Shown: positions 42,957 through 52,462, counted from the first letter of the stretch. The stretch is 64,000 nt of DNA from Rhizobium tropici CIAT 899 (GCF_000330885.1 NC_020059.1:2655001-2719000); one strand, 5' to 3'. Notes: generated by a model not told the origin, from the sequence alone. Made by a program: numbers and translations.

Positions 42957-44198
42957 TCAACCCGCCTGGTCGCGCAACTCGACGACCGAGGCTCCCCTCT
43001 TCACGATGTCATTGTCGATGATCGAAAATGCGCGGTTCAGATGTCCTTCGAAAACGAGCGTCGGCTCGTCGGCGATGACGCGCAGCTCCGGCATGCCCTC
43101 CATGCGCACGACATGCGATTCCGCCAGGCCCTCGGTTATGCCCTCGATCAGCAGATCGTAGTACCTTACGCCAGGACCGGTGATGACGATCGGCATCCGC
43201 TCGTGCAGGCTCAAGACACGCGAAAGGCCATTGCCGAGCGCCAGGCCCGCCTGGCGGAAGGCCAGTACGTTGCGGCGCCCGCCCTGGCGCGCGCTCGCAG
43301 CGATCTTGTCGAGCTCGGCAATCGGCACGAACTTCGCCGGGATCGTATCCAGCGGCACGTCGAAGGCCGTCCGCAGCATGGCGTAGAAACCGGCATAGGC
43401 CTCGATACATCCCCGCGCGCCGCAGCGACAAAGACCGCCGCCGGGCACATGCATCATATGCCCGAAATTGGGCGCCGATATATGATGGCCGCCTTCATGT
43501 TCCCGGCGCACGATGCCAAGCCCGATACTATGGCCGAGCGACAGCGCCGCCAGCGAGCGGAAGTCGCCGCGGGTGTTGATTTCTTCCTGCCTCCCAAGGG
43601 CTGCAGCCACAAGCAGGGTTTCGTTGCCGAGAATGATTTGCGCAGGCCATTCATCGCGCAGCACGTCAGCGAAATCGATCTCGTCGCGCCCGAAGATCGG
43701 CGACCAGCGCAGTACCGGCGCCGAAGTATCGACGAGCCCCTTGCTGCTGATCGAGATCATCAGCACCTTATCGCGCGGCAATCGCGATCGGGTGACAATG
43801 CGGTTCAAGGCATCGCGCAAGGCGGCCACGAAGCGCTCGACGCCCGCAACGTTCTGCTGCCTATCCTCGGTAAAGCGGTCGATCAGGCGGCCGGTATAAT
43901 CGACGAGAGAATATTGCACGGCATCCGACGAGATGACGACGACGATGAGATAGCCGCAATCGCGCCGCTGCGAAAACAAAACCCGCGGCCGCCCGCGGCC
44001 GCTGGCCGGCTGCTGCTCCGCCTTTTCGATGATCTGCGCCCGCTCGAGATCGGCAGTGATGACCGATACCGTCGCAGAAGAGAGCCTGGTGAAATCAGAG
44101 AGCTCGGTATGGGCGAGCGGGCCATGCCGGCGCAGCGCCGACAAGACCAAGGCGCTGTTCTTCTGACGGACCAATTCGGTGCTCGATTTGGCCAGCAT
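42957..44198 (-). CDS. xylR: ROK-family repressor, probable xylose regulator XylR
   Basis: A 413-residue ROK regulator. It has an N-terminal winged helix (SALVLSALRRHGPLAHTELSDFTRLSSATVSVITADLERA), an ATP/sugar-fold ROK domain and the Zn-binding ROK signature CRCGARGCIEAYAG (residues near 250). GGGA lies 8 bases before ATG 44198. It is divergent from xylFHG, and the gap holds two palindromes (44316-44350). This is the alphaproteobacterial XylR arrangement: a sugar relieves repression. A related sugar is possible. Confidence 0.85.
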   Translation of the reverse strand: MLAKSSTELVRQKNSALVLSALRRHGPLAHTELSDFTRLSSATVSVITADLERAQIIEKAEQQPASGRGRPRVLFSQRRDCGYLIVVVISSDAVQYSLVDYTGRLIDRFTEDRQQNVAGVERFVAALRDALNRIVTRSRLPRDKVLMISISSKGLVDTSAPVLRWSPIFGRDEIDFADVLRDEWPAQIILGNETLLVAAALGRQEEINTRGDFRSLAALSLGHSIGLGIVRREHEGGHHISAPNFGHMMHVPGGGLCRCGARGCIEAYAGFYAMLRTAFDVPLDTIPAKFVPIAELDKIAASARQGGRRNVLAFRQAGLALGNGLSRVLSLHERMPIVITGPGVRYYDLLIEGITEGLAESHVVRMEGMPELRVIADEPTLVFEGHLNRAFSIIDNDIVKRGASVVELRDQAG

Positions 44199-44285
44199 CG
44201 GCAAACTCCCTGCTCATTCAACCCTCCTCCTGCGCAGCCCCTGATAGCTTTTTCGGACGACCGATGAAACCTGGCGGCGCGGGTG

Positions 44286-44350
44286 TTGACAGCTGAAAAA
44301 ATCTCTGACACTAAATTTCTCGACTGTCGAGAAAAAAGTCCAAGACTTTT
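44286..44350 (+). promoter_or_regulatory. xylF promoter and twin palindromes
   Basis: TTGACA (44286-44291) and CTAAAT (44311-44316) are -35/-10-like with 19-base spacing. TTTCTCGA-CTG-TCGAGAAA (44316-44334) is a perfect 8-bp inverted repeat at the expected start site; AAAAGTC-CAA-GACTTTT (44334-44350) is a second perfect inverted repeat. Their centres are 17 bases apart. Candidate ROK repressor sites; binding inferred. Confidence 0.6.
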
Positions 44351-44421
44351 CTTGTCAGCAATTTCGCCGCGGCCGACGGGAGTTCAGGATACGTGCGGTC
44401 GCATTCACTCGGGAGGATCAC

Positions 44422-45462
44422 ATGAAAGCTTTCATCAAGCTGGCTGCGGGCGCGGCCATCGTTTTGACCATGCAGACGGCCGCCTTCGCCAAGGATCTCG
44501 TCGTCGGCGTTTCCTGGTCGAATTTCCAGGAAGAACGTTGGAAGACCGATGAGGCAGCCATCAAGAAGGCTCTGGCAGCCGTCGGGGCCAAATACATTTC
44601 CGCCGACGCCCAGTCGTCCGCTTCCAAGCAGCTGACCGACGTCGAGTCGCTGATTTCGCAGGGTGCCAACGCCCTCATCATTCTCGCCCAGGATTCCGAT
44701 GCCATCGGCCCGGCCGTTGAAAAGGCTGCCGACGAAGGCATTCCGGTGGTCGGCTATGACCGCCTGATCGAAAATCCGGCAGCCTTCTACATCACCTTCG
44801 ACAACAAGGAAGTGGGCCGCATGCAGGCTCGCGAAGTCCTGAAGGCAAAGCCGGAAGGCAACTATGTCTTCATCAAGGGGTCGTCGTCCGACCCGAACGC
44901 CGACTTCCTGTTCTCCGGCCAGATCGAAGTGCTGAAGTCCGCCATCGACGCCGGCAAGATCAAGAACGTCGGCGAAGCCTATACGGACGGCTGGCTGCCG
45001 CAGAATGCGCAGCGCAACATGGAGCAGTTCCTGACCGCCAACAACAATAAGGTTGACGCGGTCGTCGCCTCCAACGACGGCACCGCCGGCGGCGCTGTTG
45101 CCGCTCTCGACGCCCAGGGCCTTGCCGGTTCCGTTCCGGTTTCCGGCCAGGACGCCGACAAGGCAGCCTTGAACCGCATCGCGCTTGGCACGCAGACCGT
45201 TTCCATCTGGAAGGACTCGCGCGAACTCGGCAAGCGCGCCGCTGAAATCGCCATCGATCTTGCCAAGGGCAAGAAGCTGGACGAGATCTCCGGCGTTCAG
45301 ACCTTCAACGGCGGCCCGAAGCACGTCGCCATGAAGTCGGTCTTCCTGACCCCCGTTGCTATCACCAAGGACAATCTGAACGTCGTCATCGACGCCGGCT
45401 GGATTTCCAAGGCTGAAGCCTGCCAGGGTGTCAAGGCAGGCGCTGTCGCCGCCTGCAAATAA
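44422..45462 (+). CDS. xylF: Xylose-type ABC transporter substrate-binding protein
   Basis: A 346-residue periplasmic-binding protein. Signal peptide [23 protein letters not shown], then [21 protein letters not shown], the XylF pattern; [13 protein letters not shown] and [21 protein letters not shown] follow. It binds a sugar, likely D-xylose, and passes it to XylH. GGGAGGA is just before the ATG. Repression by the divergent ROK regulator is expected. A strong hairpin follows the gene before xylH. Confidence 0.92.
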   Translation: MKAFIKLAAGAAIVLTMQTAAFAKDLVVGVSWSNFQEERWKTDEAAIKKALAAVGAKYISADAQSSASKQLTDVESLISQGANALIILAQDSDAIGPAVEKAADEGIPVVGYDRLIENPAAFYITFDNKEVGRMQAREVLKAKPEGNYVFIKGSSSDPNADFLFSGQIEVLKSAIDAGKIKNVGEAYTDGWLPQNAQRNMEQFLTANNNKVDAVVASNDGTAGGAVAALDAQGLAGSVPVSGQDADKAALNRIALGTQTVSIWKDSRELGKRAAEIAIDLAKGKKLDEISGVQTFNGGPKHVAMKSVFLTPVAITKDNLNVVIDAGWISKAEACQGVKAGAVAACK

Positions 45463-45496
45463 ACCGACTTTAGAACGAGCTTACTCATCGAAAGAG

Positions 45497-45528
45497 CGAC
45501 GCCGCAGCGGCACACCGTTGCGGCGTCG
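45497..45528. terminator. 14-bp hairpin after xylF
   Basis: Bases 45497-45510 pair with 45515-45528 (13 Watson-Crick pairs and one G-T) around the loop CACA; the stem has CGACGCCGCA/TGCGGCGTCG. It starts 35 bases after the xylF stop; no T-run follows. Placement matches the hairpin after chvE. Confidence 0.6.
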
Positions 45529-45749
45529 AATGCGGATTGGAAGCCGACAACCCTCCCTTGCAGCTGGAGGCGGAGCTTCCCCGCAGTGTGGTATGCCGCC
45601 GCATCCCTTGGTCCGTCGGACGGCGGCCACCGGGACCGGATAAAGGCCGGGTTGCAGGCGATGGCAGACATTTTTGAGATTGGCGCGATTGCCAGCGATT
45701 GCCAGAATGCGTCGCCGGCCGCGCCCGACAGAGGGAGAACGGCAAAGCG

Positions 45750-47078
45750 ATGGCCGACATGACACAGTCCACCACATCGAGCGGGCCTAGGAACGCGGAT
45801 GCCGGCGCGATCACCCGGTTTCTGCGCGCCACGGAAATCGATACCCGCCTGCTCGGCATGATAGGAGCGCTACTGATCATCTGGATCGGCTTCGATCTCT
45901 ATCTCAGGGTCTTCGACGGCCGGGAATTTCTGACGGCGAGAAACCTTTGGAACCTTTCGGTGCAGACCTGCGAAATCGCGGTTCTCGCCACGGGCATGGT
46001 ACTGGTCATCGTCACGCGCAACATCGACCTGTCGGTAGGCTCCGTGCTCGGTTTCGTCGCCATGATCATGGGCGTCATGCAGGCAAAATGGCTGCCGCAA
46101 TATCTCGGCTTCGACAGCTCCTGGACGTGGATCATTACCCTCCTCTGTGGCCTGGCGATTGGCACGGCCATCGGCACCTTCCAGGGCGCGATCATCGCCT
46201 TCATGAACGTTCCCTCCTTCATCGTGACGCTTGGCGGCCTTCTCGTCTGGCGCGGCCTTGCGTGGTACGTCACCAGCGGTCAGACCGTGGCGCCGATGGA
46301 TTCCACCTTCGTCATCATGGGCGGCAGCGGCGCCACCGGCTCGATCGGCGCCACCTGGAGCTGGGTGGTCGGCGTGATTTCCTGCCTGCTGATCATTGTC
46401 GGCATCGTCGGCTCACGCCAGCAAAGAAAGCGCTTCCACTTTCCGCGCCGCCCGCTCTGGGCCGAATACTTCCTTGCCGGCCTCGGTTCCCTGCTCGTCC
46501 TCGGTACCGTCTATCTCTTCAACAGTTACGACTGGCCGGTCGGCATCGCCAAGCGCTACGCCACCGAGCACAATATCACGTGGCCCGAGAACGGCCTCGA
46601 TATCCCCTATGGCATTGCAGTGCCGGTCCTCATCGCCGTTCTCATCGGCATCGCGATGACTTTCATCGCAACGCGCCTGCGCTTCGGCCGTTATGTCTTC
46701 GCGATCGGCGGCAATCCGGAAGCGGCAGAGCTTGCCGGCATCAAGACCCGCTGGGTCATCGTGAAGATCTTCGCGCTGATGGGCCTGCTCGCCGCCGTCG
46801 CCGCCGCGATTTCGACCGCCCGCCTCAATTCGGCTGTGAACTCACAGGGAACCACCTACGAACTCTTCACCATCGCTGCTGCCGTCATCGGCGGCACGTC
46901 GCTCGCCGGCGGCAGCGGCACGGTCGCCGGCGCCATGCTTGGCGCGCTGGTCATGCAGTCGCTGCAATCGGGCATGGGGCTCGCCAATGTCGACACACCG
47001 ATTCAAAACGTCGTCGTCGGGGTGGTCTTGGTGGTCGCCGTCTGGCTCGACATCGTCTACCGCTCGCGCGCCAAGTAA
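45750..47078 (+). CDS. xylH: Xylose-type ABC transporter permease
   Basis: A 442-residue inner-membrane permease with about eleven hydrophobic segments, beginning near residue 30 (MIGALLIIWIGFDLYLRVFDGREFL) and including LSVGSVLGFVAMIMGVMQAKW and the EAA-type segment PEAAELAGIKTRWVIVKIFALMGLL. XylH proteins are longer than RbsC by this central insertion. GGGAGAAC lies upstream of ATG 45750. It is 287 bases after xylF and 15 bases before xylG. Confidence 0.92.
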   Translation: MADMTQSTTSSGPRNADAGAITRFLRATEIDTRLLGMIGALLIIWIGFDLYLRVFDGREFLTARNLWNLSVQTCEIAVLATGMVLVIVTRNIDLSVGSVLGFVAMIMGVMQAKWLPQYLGFDSSWTWIITLLCGLAIGTAIGTFQGAIIAFMNVPSFIVTLGGLLVWRGLAWYVTSGQTVAPMDSTFVIMGGSGATGSIGATWSWVVGVISCLLIIVGIVGSRQQRKRFHFPRRPLWAEYFLAGLGSLLVLGTVYLFNSYDWPVGIAKRYATEHNITWPENGLDIPYGIAVPVLIAVLIGIAMTFIATRLRFGRYVFAIGGNPEAAELAGIKTRWVIVKIFALMGLLAAVAAAISTARLNSAVNSQGTTYELFTIAAAVIGGTSLAGGSGTVAGAMLGALVMQSLQSGMGLANVDTPIQNVVVGVVLVVAVWLDIVYRSRAK

Positions 47079-47093
47079 AAGGAATTCTGAACC

Positions 47094-47876
47094 ATGACGG
47101 ATCAAACCACTCCGCTTGTGGAAATGAAGAACATTTCCATCTCCTTCGGCGGCATCCACGCGGTCGACAACGCCTCGGTGGACCTCTACCCCGGCGAAGT
47201 CGTCGCCCTTCTCGGCCATAATGGCGCCGGCAAATCGACGCTGATCAAGATTCTCTCCGGCGCCTACAAGCGCGACAGCGGCGATATCCTGATCAACGGC
47301 GAGCCCGCCGATATCCGCACCCCGCGCGACGCCAAGAAATACGGCATCGAGACGATCTACCAGACGCTCGCCGTCGCCGACAATGTCGACGCCGCCGCCA
47401 ACCTCTATCTTGGCCGCGAACTGCAGACCCGCTGGGGTACGCTCGACGACGTCGCGATGGAAGCCAAGGCCCGCGAAGTGATGGGGCGCCTCAACCCCAA
47501 CTTCAAGCGCTTCAAGGAACCGGTGAAGGCGCTTTCCGGCGGCCAGCGCCAGTCGGTGGCGATCGCCCGCGCTATCCTCTTCGACGCCCGCATCCTGATC
47601 ATGGACGAGCCGACAGCGGCGCTTGGCCCGCAGGAGACGGCGCAGGTCGGCGAGCTGATCAAGCAGCTGAAGAAGGAAGGCATCGGCATCTTCCTCATCA
47701 GCCACGACATCCACGACGTCTTCGACCTGGCCGACCGCGTCTCTGTCATGAAGAACGGCCAGGTCGTCGGCCACGCCCGCACCGAAGACGTCACCAAGGA
47801 CGAAGTGCTGGGCATGATCATCCTCGGCAAGGTGCCGCCCAAAGCCATCCCCGGCCCCGGCGCGATGAAGGAATGA
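47094..47876 (+). CDS. xylG: Xylose-type ABC transporter ATPase (single-domain)
   Basis: A 260-residue ATPase with one complete nucleotide-binding domain: Walker [13 protein letters not shown], signature [15 protein letters not shown], Walker [13 protein letters not shown], and the switch His in [10 protein letters not shown]. It is half the length of E. coli XylG, so it should work as a homodimer; single-domain versions are usual in rhizobia (FrcA-like). Last gene of the operon. Confidence 0.93.
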   Translation: MTDQTTPLVEMKNISISFGGIHAVDNASVDLYPGEVVALLGHNGAGKSTLIKILSGAYKRDSGDILINGEPADIRTPRDAKKYGIETIYQTLAVADNVDAAANLYLGRELQTRWGTLDDVAMEAKAREVMGRLNPNFKRFKEPVKALSGGQRQSVAIARAILFDARILIMDEPTAALGPQETAQVGELIKQLKKEGIGIFLISHDIHDVFDLADRVSVMKNGQVVGHARTEDVTKDEVLGMIILGKVPPKAIPGPGAMKE

Positions 47877-47898
47877 GCCGGAACGACCGATGACACCG

Positions 47899-47925
47899 AG
47901 GCCGCGCGCTCGAAGCCCGCGGCCT
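47899..47925 (+). terminator. Possible terminator after xylG
   Basis: AGGCCGCG (47899-47906) and CGCGGCCT (47918-47925) pair perfectly over 8 bp with an 11-base loop; only a weak TATCC follows. Confidence 0.4.
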
Positions 47926-48037
47926 TATCCCAACAAAACGTCCGATCTCACGCTTTCCTGAATTTTCCGCATTGAAGCCAAGCCTTTCCTGGGCTAAGAA
48001 CCAGCCATCGGACAGGCGATTCAAATCGCCACGGCAT

Positions 48038-48114
48038 GCACCCGTAGCTCAGCTGGATAGAGTGTTGGATTCCGATTCCAAAGGTCACAGGTTCGAATCC
48101 TGTCGGGTGCGCCA
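48038..48114 (+). tRNA. tRNA-Arg (anticodon CCG)
   Basis: A 77-base cloverleaf: acceptor GCACCCG/CGGGTGC, D arm 47 region GCTC/GAGT, anticodon stem TTGGA/TCCAA (48065-48069 and 48077-48081), anticodon CCG at 48072-48074, T arm ACAGG-TTCGAAT-CCTGT, and encoded CCA (48112-48114). It reads CGG arginine codons. No integrase follows. Confidence 0.97.
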
Positions 48115-48372
48115 CTTTCTTTTCTTCTCTTCAAAAGAGCAAGGCGGCTACCGCGATCACGATCCGGCTTGCAAGCGTGCCTAGGAAGCGATCGAAGAAC
48201 GGTTCACCGAAAAACATCAGGTCGGCCCGGCATCCGAATGCGCGGAAAAGGACAAAGGCCGCAGTCCGGTCAAGTCCGCCAGCCTGAGCAGCCCGCGATT
48301 ATGCACCGGCAAGAAGAGTATCCTGCCCTGCCGATGTTTTGCCTCAGAGCTGGTCAGCCCTGCGCCACCGCC

Positions 48373-48684
48373 TCAGTGGTTCTTGTTCGGCCCCTTGCCG
48401 GTCGCGAAGCTGCAGGTCTTGATCTTGCAGCTGGGATCGTCACTCGTGGGAACGCTGGCGCTGGCCATCGAACCCTGTCCGAGGCAAGCCATCGAATTGG
48501 ACACCGTCCGGTTGTACATCATCAGGCCCGGATGGTGTGAGGGGTATCTCAGCACGATCGATCCTTCCTGAGCCATCTTTTCATGCACGGCGGCGCAGGT
48601 CATCGACTTGAAATTATAGGCCGACATGGCCATTGCGTTCGTGGAGAACAGTCCAATTGCGGCAAGTATCATGATCGTCTTCAT
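48373..48684 (-). CDS. Small secreted four-cysteine protein
   Basis: A 103-residue protein with signal peptide MKTIMILAAIGLFSTNAMA. The mature part has TCAAVHEKMAQEGSIVLRYPSH, then SNSMACLGQG and PTSDDPSCKIKTC. This spacing (C...ILRYPS...C...PT.D...C....C) recurs in rhizobial secreted proteins of unknown role. Two disulfides are possible. No neighbour suggests a job. Confidence 0.72.
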   Translation of the reverse strand: MKTIMILAAIGLFSTNAMAMSAYNFKSMTCAAVHEKMAQEGSIVLRYPSHHPGLMMYNRTVSNSMACLGQGSMASASVPTSDDPSCKIKTCSFATGKGPNKNH

Positions 48685-48915
48685 AGGGCTTCCTTTGGTC
48701 GCGCTGAAGGGCGCTATCGAAAATGAGATAGTCGTTGATTAGCATTGGATTTATGACAATGAGCCGACTTCCCTTATCGGCTGTTTGACCACTGCCAGGA
48801 GTGACCCGGCGCCCGTTTGGGGACGAATGCGCTGGAGGTCACGATGCACCGCATGGTGCCTGTCAGCAGGATGCGGGCCGAACGGAGATTTAAAAGTCGT
48901 CCGTCAAGATAGATA

Positions 48916-48939
48916 AGGCCCGATATGAAGACCGGGCCT
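48916..48939 (-). terminator. Terminator of the porin gene
   Basis: On the minus strand the stem AGGCCCG/CGGGCCT (48939-48933 and 48922-48916), 10-base loop, is followed by TATCT. It lies 34 bases after the porin stop. Confidence 0.6.
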
Positions 48940-48972
48940 CATTTCTGCGAAGATCAGCCTGGGCCGAAAGTC

Positions 48973-50073
48973 TTAGAAGGTCCGCTCGAAGCGCAGGATA
49001 CCCGAGAAGGTATCGTCGCTCGGCAGATCGTAGTGAACGTAGGTGAATTCCGGCTCGATCAGCAGGTTCTTGACCGGATTGAATTTGACGTTCGTGGTCG
49101 CTTCGAAGATCTTCGAGTCGGTATAGGCGAGCTGCAGGTTCCACTTCAGCTTGTCGTTGATCGGAACGCCGACACCGCCCCAGACTGCCCAGTCACCCCA
49201 GCCGCAATCCGCGCCGTGAACGACGCCGTCGGAAGTCGTGCAGGCAGAGACGTTCTGGTTCGAACCGGCATACTGGTTGAGCTTGTCGCCGTCCGTGTTC
49301 CAGCCTCCCATCAGGAAGGCGGAGAAGACGCCGAAATCGGCATCGATACGAGCCTTGATGGCACCTTCTTCGACGATAGAGTCATAACCGCCGACCACGC
49401 GGAACTGCCAGGCGCCGGCCTTATAGCCGAGACCGGCAACAACGTTCGGAGCGTAATGATCGCTCTTGGAAAGCTGCCAGCTTCCGCCATAGGCGCTTGT
49501 GGTCGTGCCGGAATTGCTGTCTTCGAGCGAGATGACACCAGTAAAGCCCGTGCCGCTGTCGTAATTATAGGTCAGCTGGTTCAATTCATACGGGCCGTCA
49601 TAGATGACATCGTCCTGGATCACATCGCCGGCATAGCCGATGAACTGGTTGTACTGCGAGTCCGTCTTACCCACGCTGAAGCCGCCGAGGGTAATGTAGG
49701 CCCACAGCAAGTTCGTGCCGGTGGAGCCACCGTCGTTCCAGTCCCAGCGCACGATGGTCTCGGTCTTCAGCGGGCCATATTCGGTGTCGGTTGCGGTATT
49801 CAGGTTGAGCTCGGCGCGGGTATGCCACTTGGTGCCGAAGTTGCTGGCGCGATTGTAGGGATCTTTCCACTGGCCCTCCGTGCGGACCTTGCCGCCGACG
49901 CGCAAGCAGGTCTCCGTGCCGGGAATGAAGAAGTAGCCGGCGCCGAACGCGTCGCATATGCGGACGTACTCCAGCGGCTCCGGTTCTGCAGCAACGATAG
50001 CATCGGCAGCATGCGCGCCGGATACGACGCATAACGCAGCAGCAGAACCGATAAGCAAGCTCTTGATGTTCAT
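48973..50073 (-). CDS. Outer-membrane porin (RopA/Omp2b-like)
   Basis: A 366-residue porin. Signal peptide MNIKSLLIGSAAALCVVSGAHA is followed by ADAIVAAEPEPLEYVRICDAFGAGYFFIPGTETCLRVGGKVR, the typical start of the porin_2 family with a conserved disulfide pair. Beta strands with aromatic belts follow and the protein ends in FERTF, the C-terminal Phe needed for BAM assembly. It forms a trimeric channel for small hydrophilic solutes. GGAG lies before the ATG. The 371-base region upstream has repeated ACATATG motifs. Confidence 0.92.
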   Translation of the reverse strand: MNIKSLLIGSAAALCVVSGAHAADAIVAAEPEPLEYVRICDAFGAGYFFIPGTETCLRVGGKVRTEGQWKDPYNRASNFGTKWHTRAELNLNTATDTEYGPLKTETIVRWDWNDGGSTGTNLLWAYITLGGFSVGKTDSQYNQFIGYAGDVIQDDVIYDGPYELNQLTYNYDSGTGFTGVISLEDSNSGTTTSAYGGSWQLSKSDHYAPNVVAGLGYKAGAWQFRVVGGYDSIVEEGAIKARIDADFGVFSAFLMGGWNTDGDKLNQYAGSNQNVSACTTSDGVVHGADCGWGDWAVWGGVGVPINDKLKWNLQLAYTDSKIFEATTNVKFNPVKNLLIEPEFTYVHYDLPSDDTFSGILRFERTF

Positions 50074-50444
50074 GGTAACTCCATCCTTCGAATGAACCTG
50101 CGCGATGGACGAACCTGGGGGTCGCTCGACATCAAGTTCCAGTGCCTAATTCGAAGCACAAGCTTCACTTCGATTAGTAAGCTGCATTTACTATTTTGCT
50201 TTTACAAGAGCGTGGAGAGGTCCCAAAACATATGTGACAGCACCTACATATGGCGTGTTGCGCAAACGCCGCACATATGTATGAGCGATGACAACCGGGT
50301 GACAATTAGATGACAAAGCAAGGCAACTGACACCTCGACTGCCGTGCTGTCGCGCCACACACCGCTGGACCGATAGCGACGAATCTTGCTAGACTTCAAG
50401 CTGCAACTAGCTCATCCCTCATGGCAAATCGCAGGCACACCCTC
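50074..50444. other. Intergenic region with three ACATATG repeats upstream of the porin
   Basis: A 371-base AT-richer gap between the divergent porin and cupin genes. ACATATGT occurs at 50228-50235 and 50273-50280 and ACATATGG at 50246-50253, spaced 18 and 27 bases, with GGCGT/ACGCC flanking a GTTGCGCAA core between the last two. These may be operators for porin control. No other gene is seen. Confidence 0.45.
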
Positions 50445-50906
50445 ATGCCGAAGATCGATATTGCAGCCATACCCGAAATCAAGGGCACGCGTTACCCCGC
50501 CCCGTTCAATGAGCCCTGCGCCGAGCGTATACGCCAGCGTCTGGGTGATGCCGGCGGCCTTACGGATTTCGGGGTCAATCTCATGCGGCTGCCGCCGGGC
50601 AATTGGTCGAGTCAGCGGCATTGGCATTCGGAGGAGGATGAATTCGTCTATGTGCTGGAGGGCGAACTGACGCTGATCGAGGATGGCGGCGAGACAGTGC
50701 TGCGCGCCGGCGATTGTGCCGCCTTCCCGAAAGGCTCGGGCAATGGTCATCACATGATCAACAAGTCGAGCACCACGGCGGTCTATCTCGAGGTCGGAAC
50801 GCGCTCTCCGACCGACCTCATCACCTGTTCCGATGTCGATATGATGAGCTCGAGCACCGACGGCCGCTTCGTGCATAAGGACGGCATGCCCTATCCGGAC
50901 GGCTAA
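50445..50906 (+). CDS. Cupin-domain protein
   Basis: A 153-residue single-cupin protein. The two cupin motifs are visible: QRHWHSEEDEFVYVLEGELTLIEDGGE and PKGSGNGHHMINKSSTTAVYLEVG, with His, His, Glu and His that can hold a metal. Start ATG 50445 (MPKIDIAAIPEIKG) is preferred to 50421. It overlaps the convergent GNAT stop by 4 bases. Substrate unknown. Confidence 0.83.
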   Translation: MPKIDIAAIPEIKGTRYPAPFNEPCAERIRQRLGDAGGLTDFGVNLMRLPPGNWSSQRHWHSEEDEFVYVLEGELTLIEDGGETVLRAGDCAAFPKGSGNGHHMINKSSTTAVYLEVGTRSPTDLITCSDVDMMSSSTDGRFVHKDGMPYPDG

Positions 50907-51421
50907 GTCGGCTCATCGATATGAGCGGCGGTCAGCGGATGGGAAAGCAGATGAGTCGGCGCTCCATGCAGCATGACTTCGCGCTCGAAACGAAATCCGC
51001 ATTTTTCCAGCACACGCCGGGAGGCCGTATTGACGGGGCGCACGAGCCCGATAACGCGCTTTGCCTGCAGATCGTTGCCGGCGAAGACCAGCGCCTCCGT
51101 TACCAGCTCCGTCGCATAGCCCTTTCCCCAATGATCGGGATGCAGATGATAGGAGAGATTGAGCCCCTCGAATTCCGTTGAAACGGTAACGCCTCCGAAA
51201 CCGATCAGCTGCCCCTCCGCTTCGATCGCCCAGCGCCCGAATCCATGCAGGCGCCAGTGTGTCCGGTCACGGGCCAGACGCCGAGCACTCTCTTCAGGAG
51301 GATCCGGTCTGGGATCCGGCCTATGGGCGACCAGTTCCGGCCGCAGGAACAAGGCTGTGAGGAAGTCGATATCCCCCTCTTCCGGCATCCGCAGGGAAAG
51401 GCGTGAGGTATGACGGATCAT
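50903..51421 (-). CDS. GNAT-family N-acetyltransferase (RimJ/RimL type)
   Basis: A 172-residue acetyltransferase: TSRLSLRMPEEGDIDFLTALF, GFGGVTVSTEFEGLNLSYHLHPDHWGKGYATELVTEALVFAG with the acetyl-CoA loop, and NTASRRVLEKCGFRFEREVMLHG. GGAGG lies 7 bases before ATG 51421. It starts near the LysR stop (20 bases). The acceptor is unknown. Confidence 0.86.
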   Translation of the reverse strand: MIRHTSRLSLRMPEEGDIDFLTALFLRPELVAHRPDPRPDPPEESARRLARDRTHWRLHGFGRWAIEAEGQLIGFGGVTVSTEFEGLNLSYHLHPDHWGKGYATELVTEALVFAGNDLQAKRVIGLVRPVNTASRRVLEKCGFRFEREVMLHGAPTHLLSHPLTAAHIDEPT

Positions 51422-51440
51422 GGCGCCTCCGCTCGAAGGG

Positions 51441-52433
51441 TCAAACAGCTTCTGCGAGTTCAGGCGGATCGTAGCAGCAGGCATCCGTGGAAACGCCCAT
51501 GCGGCACCCGCTGGCCTCGAGCGCTTCCTTGACGACCTCAACGAAGAGCCGGCGGAACCATACCGAACGGCCGTCGGCCTGATCGACGCGGCGATAGAGC
51601 ATCGTTACCGGGTCGGCAGGCAGCTCGAACGGCGGCTCCGAAATCGTCAGGTCGTGCAGTTGCGCCATGCAGCGCGCAATCGCCTCGGGAACCGTCGCAA
51701 TGGCTGGAATGGCGCGGAGCGTCGTCGGCAGCGCCGAAAATCGGGGGACCGTCGCGACGACCTGCCGGCGATGGCCGAGGCGCGCGAGAGCGACATCGAC
51801 GCCGGTGGATATGGCGCCTTCGAGCGAAACGGTGACATGCGGCGCATTGGCGAAATGCTTCAGGCTCAGCGGCGCAGCGCATTTGAGATGCCGCCCATCG
51901 TAGATGCAGAGCGACGCCTGTTGGAACAGCGGCGCGCGAACATGCCAGGAGGCCGGTTCGTCATGCACCGAGATGCTGAAGTCGAAGACGCCCTCGTCCA
52001 GCAGGCGGACGGCGTCGCGGCGGTCGAACGCCACGCTGGTCAGCCGCGCATTCGGCGCAAGCTGGCGCAACCGCGCGACCAGCGGTCCGAAGAAGGAGGA
52101 TTCGAGATTGTCGCAGAGCCCGATGCGGAACTCGCCGTGCCAGTTTTCAGGATCGAAGGCTGCCGGCGGGCGAATGGCGCGCTCGATGCCGGAGAGCGCA
52201 TCCTCGATCGCCGGCGCTATGGATAGCGCTCGCGGCGTGGGCTGCAAGCCGCGCCCGACGCGCACGAACAATTCATCATCCAGCGTCTCGCGCAGCCGGC
52301 GGAGCGCGGCAGAAAGACCAGGCTGCCCGAGCAGCAGCCGCTCGGCCGCGCGGCTCACATTCCGCTCCTGCATCAGCACGGAGAAGGCGAGCAGCAGATT
52401 GAGATCGATTTTTCGAAGCGTGGCATCATTCAT
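51441..52433 (-). CDS. LysR-family transcriptional regulator (NodD-like subgroup)
   Basis: A 330-residue LysR regulator with the pattern LRKIDLNLLLAFSVLMQERNVSRAAERLLLGQPGLSAALRRLRETLDDELFVRVGRGLQPTPRAL, which matches the NodD/LinR-like subgroup. It is divergent from the MFS gene; the gap has AGTAATACC/GGTTACT (52441-52462), a LysR-like dyad. It probably controls the exporter. ATG 52436 is one codon longer. Confidence 0.88.
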   Translation of the reverse strand: MNDATLRKIDLNLLLAFSVLMQERNVSRAAERLLLGQPGLSAALRRLRETLDDELFVRVGRGLQPTPRALSIAPAIEDALSGIERAIRPPAAFDPENWHGEFRIGLCDNLESSFFGPLVARLRQLAPNARLTSVAFDRRDAVRLLDEGVFDFSISVHDEPASWHVRAPLFQQASLCIYDGRHLKCAAPLSLKHFANAPHVTVSLEGAISTGVDVALARLGHRRQVVATVPRFSALPTTLRAIPAIATVPEAIARCMAQLHDLTISEPPFELPADPVTMLYRRVDQADGRSVWFRRLFVEVVKEALEASGCRMGVSTDACCYDPPELAEAV

Positions 52434-52440
52434 CATTATG

Positions 52441-52462
52441 AGTAATACCTGACATGGTTACT
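52441..52462. promoter_or_regulatory. Imperfect dyad in the LysR/MFS intergenic region
   Basis: AGTAATACC and GGTTACT form an inverted repeat with one bulged base, directly before the LysR start. Candidate LysR autoregulatory site. Confidence 0.35.

Noticed and set aside
48115..48372. Possible integrase or genomic island remnant after tRNA-Arg
   Set aside because: No tyrosine-recombinase motif, no repeat of the tRNA 3' end and no mobility genes follow; the short frames here have no family pattern.
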